Below, in pieces: positions 61,082 through 64,000 of a stretch of 64,000 nt of DNA. Under the pieces are notes generated by a model. That model was not told the DNA's origin, ran no database searches, and worked only from the letters and a program-made list of their open reading frames with translations. The first letter of the stretch is position 1, and every line of letters starts with the position of its first letter. The stretch is from positions 6,075,618 through 6,139,617 of the forward strand of contig NC_054553.1 of the NCBI RefSeq assembly GCF_017654505.1, given 5' to 3'. The stretch is from Polyodon spathula (taxonomy: Eukaryota > Chordata > Actinopteri > Acipenseriformes > Polyodontidae). The position numbers were made by a program, and so were the translations under genes.

Positions 61082-63770
61082 AAAAAAACATAAAGGCCCC
61101 CAAATAGGTGGACTTCTTATTGAGCCGTACATTGCTGATGTCAGTCACTTTCAAGAAAAGTCAGTCTCCCTGTACGAGCTGAAACAGGGCTCCCTGGAAG
61201 CTGGAGAACAGGTCGAACTCAGCCCCCTCGTCCCAGCACAGCCTTGGAGAGCAGGATAGGGTCCTGGCAAGAGGTTTTCCGGTAGATATACTGCAGGAAG
61301 GGCTGGCTCTGCTGGTCCTTGCCTCGGGGACCGACTCGGAAGTAAACCTGTGAGTAGATGAAGTAAACACCATCCCGCAGAACGACCGTCCTGGTATCCC
61401 ATCATCCCTTGCTTCAACGCCATCCCCTCTTTGTTGTCCCACTGTAACTTGTGACCTGTGTGTCATCAGAAAAAAAGAGCCTTATAAATGGTGGCCAATA
61501 AAGTCCAAACTAATGGAAGGTTAAAAGCCATCCTTCTCCATGTTTAGGGATCTAGCTGGGTTTCTTACCGCTGTTTAGCCTCACGCGGAATTGTCTTCCG
61601 AGGTGATCAGGTCCGAGATGAATGGCTGGTTTTCTGAAATGGGTCAAAGACACATTTTATGCTGTGGAGCAGACACAATTGAATGATGCAAGGAAATAAT
61701 TCCCTGACAAAAGTTTTCCTCTGTCCATAGATAATGTAAATGTTATGACAGAGTTACAAGCCCTTGTGTTTACCCAGCACTGTCTCTACAGAGCCCCAGC
61801 AGCCTGTCACCCTCCTGTATATACATACACTGCTTCTAAAGAGTCAGGGTTAGAGGAAGACACAAAGAGATACAGTAGTTTCACAACACCTTCATTTACA
61901 GCTTCCTGATAAACGTGATGGGGTTAACCTCTCAAAGCAACCTAAGCTGCCCAAAAGTACCTTCAGCATAGGCATTTTAATGAATTTCTTACCTGTGAGT
62001 TCACGATATAATGTGTTCTTGATATCTGACTTCAACTGCTAAATTAAAACAAAATGTTAAAAAAAAAAAAAAAAAAGTTTTAATTTATAGAAGAGGCAAG
62101 AGGTAACATTCTTAGTTCTAGAAATTACTATCATTAACACCTCCTATTCTGTCAATGCAAAATGGTCCAATAATGTTAATATTATTGTCATTTAGATTTA
62201 ATATACATATATTTTTTTTAAATATCCTTTTTTTGTCAGCTAGTTGAACAGAATACCCATTACTGATCCTACAGTAAGTAAGAAGGGTGGTTCAATTCAC
62301 TGTTTATTACCATTTATTTCAAGGTTAACAATTGCATTGTTCAATTCAGCATGATTGGTATTTTCCACAGCAGCTCTGCCTACAGTGTCTTAAGTTTATA
62401 ACCATTCAGTATAAATGCAAGGGTCTCCAGTACAGATACAGTTCAGAATTGACTATTAAAATGGTCTAATCCTCATCCTAATCTAAATCCCAAGCTTGGG
62501 ATCCTAACATACCATACACTATAAATATCACATCTTAAAAACAGCCACTGAAACCAAGGCCAGCCTCCACATGTAGGGTTACCTTATTTATAATGTGCTC
62601 TGCTTCCCTAAGCCACTGGTCACAGGCAGAATCTCCGGAGTGGGGCAATTTCCTTTCCAGAAAGTCTTGATCCACAAGATACTGCAGACACCGCAGTGGG
62701 TAGTCTCCCGATCTCACCAGCTCTCGAGTCTGTGCAAGATGGAAACTAACTATTAACTTGGATTCTTAGGTAAATGGAAACAGAACAAGGTCTTGCAGAT
62801 CACTTTTTTTGTACTGAACAATGGCTCTACTGTACACAACAAACATAACTGAGGTTCCAGAGGACTGTTTTGTATACTGTACAGTTTCAACACAGGAAAC
62901 CACTTTTTTTTTTTCCTAATAACGCATTGATGATTAACCTCCAGCAAACCTATTGTATGTATAGCAAAAGGAACTACAGTAATTCCAAAACTACATACTG
63001 AATCATCACCACTTCTTTAAGAAAAAAAAGTGGTTGGCCAATGAACACAAAGGAACTATATCCTTTATTCAAATCAAGTTTCCTACACCTTTTTTTCAAT
63101 TAAAATTCCTGACTGTCCTACTGTTTAAAACGTGAAAATGTAACATTATGGTGGACCCTTTATGCGTTTCTTTCACCTTTCACTGATCATGACAAGCTAT
63201 ATGCACGACAAGTTTAAGAATTCCCCAGCCTCGCCCAATTGCAAGAATACTGACCTTTTCGTGTCAGGCACAAAACTTAATACTGTTCTTGCAATTAAAT
63301 GCATATAGAACTCATCAACAAAACAACAGCTACCAGAAAAGAAATACATACTACAAGTACATACGAAACACACACACACACACTTGTGTGTATAGTTTTA
63401 AGCTCTAAATTTGTGAATCGGAGTACAGAAAGCATTTTGGCCATATAGTTTTAAGAAACTATATATACACGATTCACAATATACAATAGATCTATATTAT
63501 TTACAGTGGAGAAAAAAAAAAACTGTCTTGAAAACTAAACTGTTTACAGACTACAGGCATTTATTTATAAACCCGGACTTTTTTTTTTTTACCTGTTTGA
63601 TTTCCATAGCGAAGTGAAAAAAAAAATAAACTGTCCCAAAGATTTCTGCACCAAGCAATAAACTCAACACAAGCACGAACGTGTTCCATTTCCCTCCAGC
63701 TTCCTTGTTAAAAAGGATTTTTTTCTTTCAGCGGACGACTGTTGTGTTCTGGTGGAGTTTTAGAAACCAT
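61080..63770 (-). pseudogene. TNFSF10 (TRAIL)-like pseudogene, five exons
   Basis: On the minus strand, five exons with good splice sites match TRAIL organisation: 63593-63770 (start codon and transmembrane anchor), 62583-62729 (stalk), 61993-62038, 61569-61633, and 61080-61455 (TNF-homology domain). Exon 1 has the anchor FVLVLSLLLGAEIFGTVYFF. Exon 5 has VYFIYSQVYFRV, FLQYIYRKTSCQDPILLSKA, CWDEGAEFDLFSSFQGALFQ and KKSTYLGAFMFF, close to TRAIL. The Cys in CWDEGAEF corresponds to the trimer's zinc-binding cysteine, a TRAIL hallmark. Lesions: a frameshift at the A-run 63710-63714, a frameshift and TGA at 61581-61583, a frameshift at about 61384-61391, a frameshift at about 61239, and a TGA at 61161-61163. 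With several separate lesions it is very unlikely to encode a working cytokine, although assembly error at one homopolymer is possible. Confidence 0.85.
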
Positions 63771-64000
63771 GTCACCTTAGACTAGACACAAGCCTTATCA
63801 AAACAAAACAAAGAAAAATCTGTACAAATACAGGTAATTCCCAAGCACTCCCCTTTGGAAAGCGCCTAAGTGATGATTTTTCCTGCATGACGTAAAGAAG
63901 TTGAGCCAAACCACTGAAGGCCATCCATGTCAAAAACAAATACCTAATACGCGTATTCATTTTGGCCAGTCAGAATACAATAAATAGTACGTGTTGAAAT
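63771..64000 (-). other. Region upstream of the TNFSF10-like pseudogene
   Basis: This would hold the 5' UTR or promoter of the pseudogene. No clear TATA box or other element was assigned. The window ends here. Confidence 0.3.

Noticed and set aside
61161..61466. A 101-codon minus-strand frame as an intact small gene
   Set aside because: It mixes two frames of the TNF-homology exon; only its last part (CWDEGAEF onward) is in the ancestral frame.

Overview
The window is vertebrate nuclear DNA: intron-split genes with GT-AG junctions, long AT-rich introns and many microsatellites. Ray-finned fish is most likely, because of the gene variants, decayed Tc1-like transposons and a tRNA-derived SINE whose tail I associate with sturgeon and paddlefish. 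That last lineage guess rests on memory of the repeat and needs a database search.

Layout. (1) From 1 to about 28 kb, plus strand: the 3' part of ENOX2, an ecto-NOX disulfide-thiol exchanger. Twelve coding exons between 2207 and 27668 join into an open frame of 566 codons plus a stop; the N-terminal exons lie upstream of the window. (2) About 27.7-35 kb: 3' UTR and intergenic DNA with a SINE on the minus strand near 31.0-31.4 kb. (3) 35020-58584, plus strand: a complete 29-coding-exon ABC transporter of the ABCC5/11/12 (MRP5-like) group. I assembled the exons by hand; they sum to 4254 nt (1417 codons plus stop) with two ATP-binding domains. (4) 61080-63770, minus strand: a five-exon TNFSF10 (TRAIL)-like gene with good splice sites but at least five disabling lesions, so a pseudogene. 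It converges on the ABC transporter.

Mobile DNA: a decayed Tc1/mariner element with a transposase remnant (8357-9279), two shorter copies with the same ends (2613-2964 and 22664-23053), a hAT-type MITE with a perfect 8-bp target duplication (3649-3903), two SINE copies, and a 20-bp inverted repeat at 52761-52876. Many tracts of TA, CT, CA, ATT and homopolymers are present.

The three genes have no obvious shared pathway. The points most worth a second look are the TNFSF10 pseudogene, a GC-AG intron in ENOX2, ENOX2 motifs that differ from the mammalian ones, and a cysteine just after LSGGQ in the first ATP-binding domain of the transporter. No new defence-type or otherwise undescribed multi-gene system was seen.
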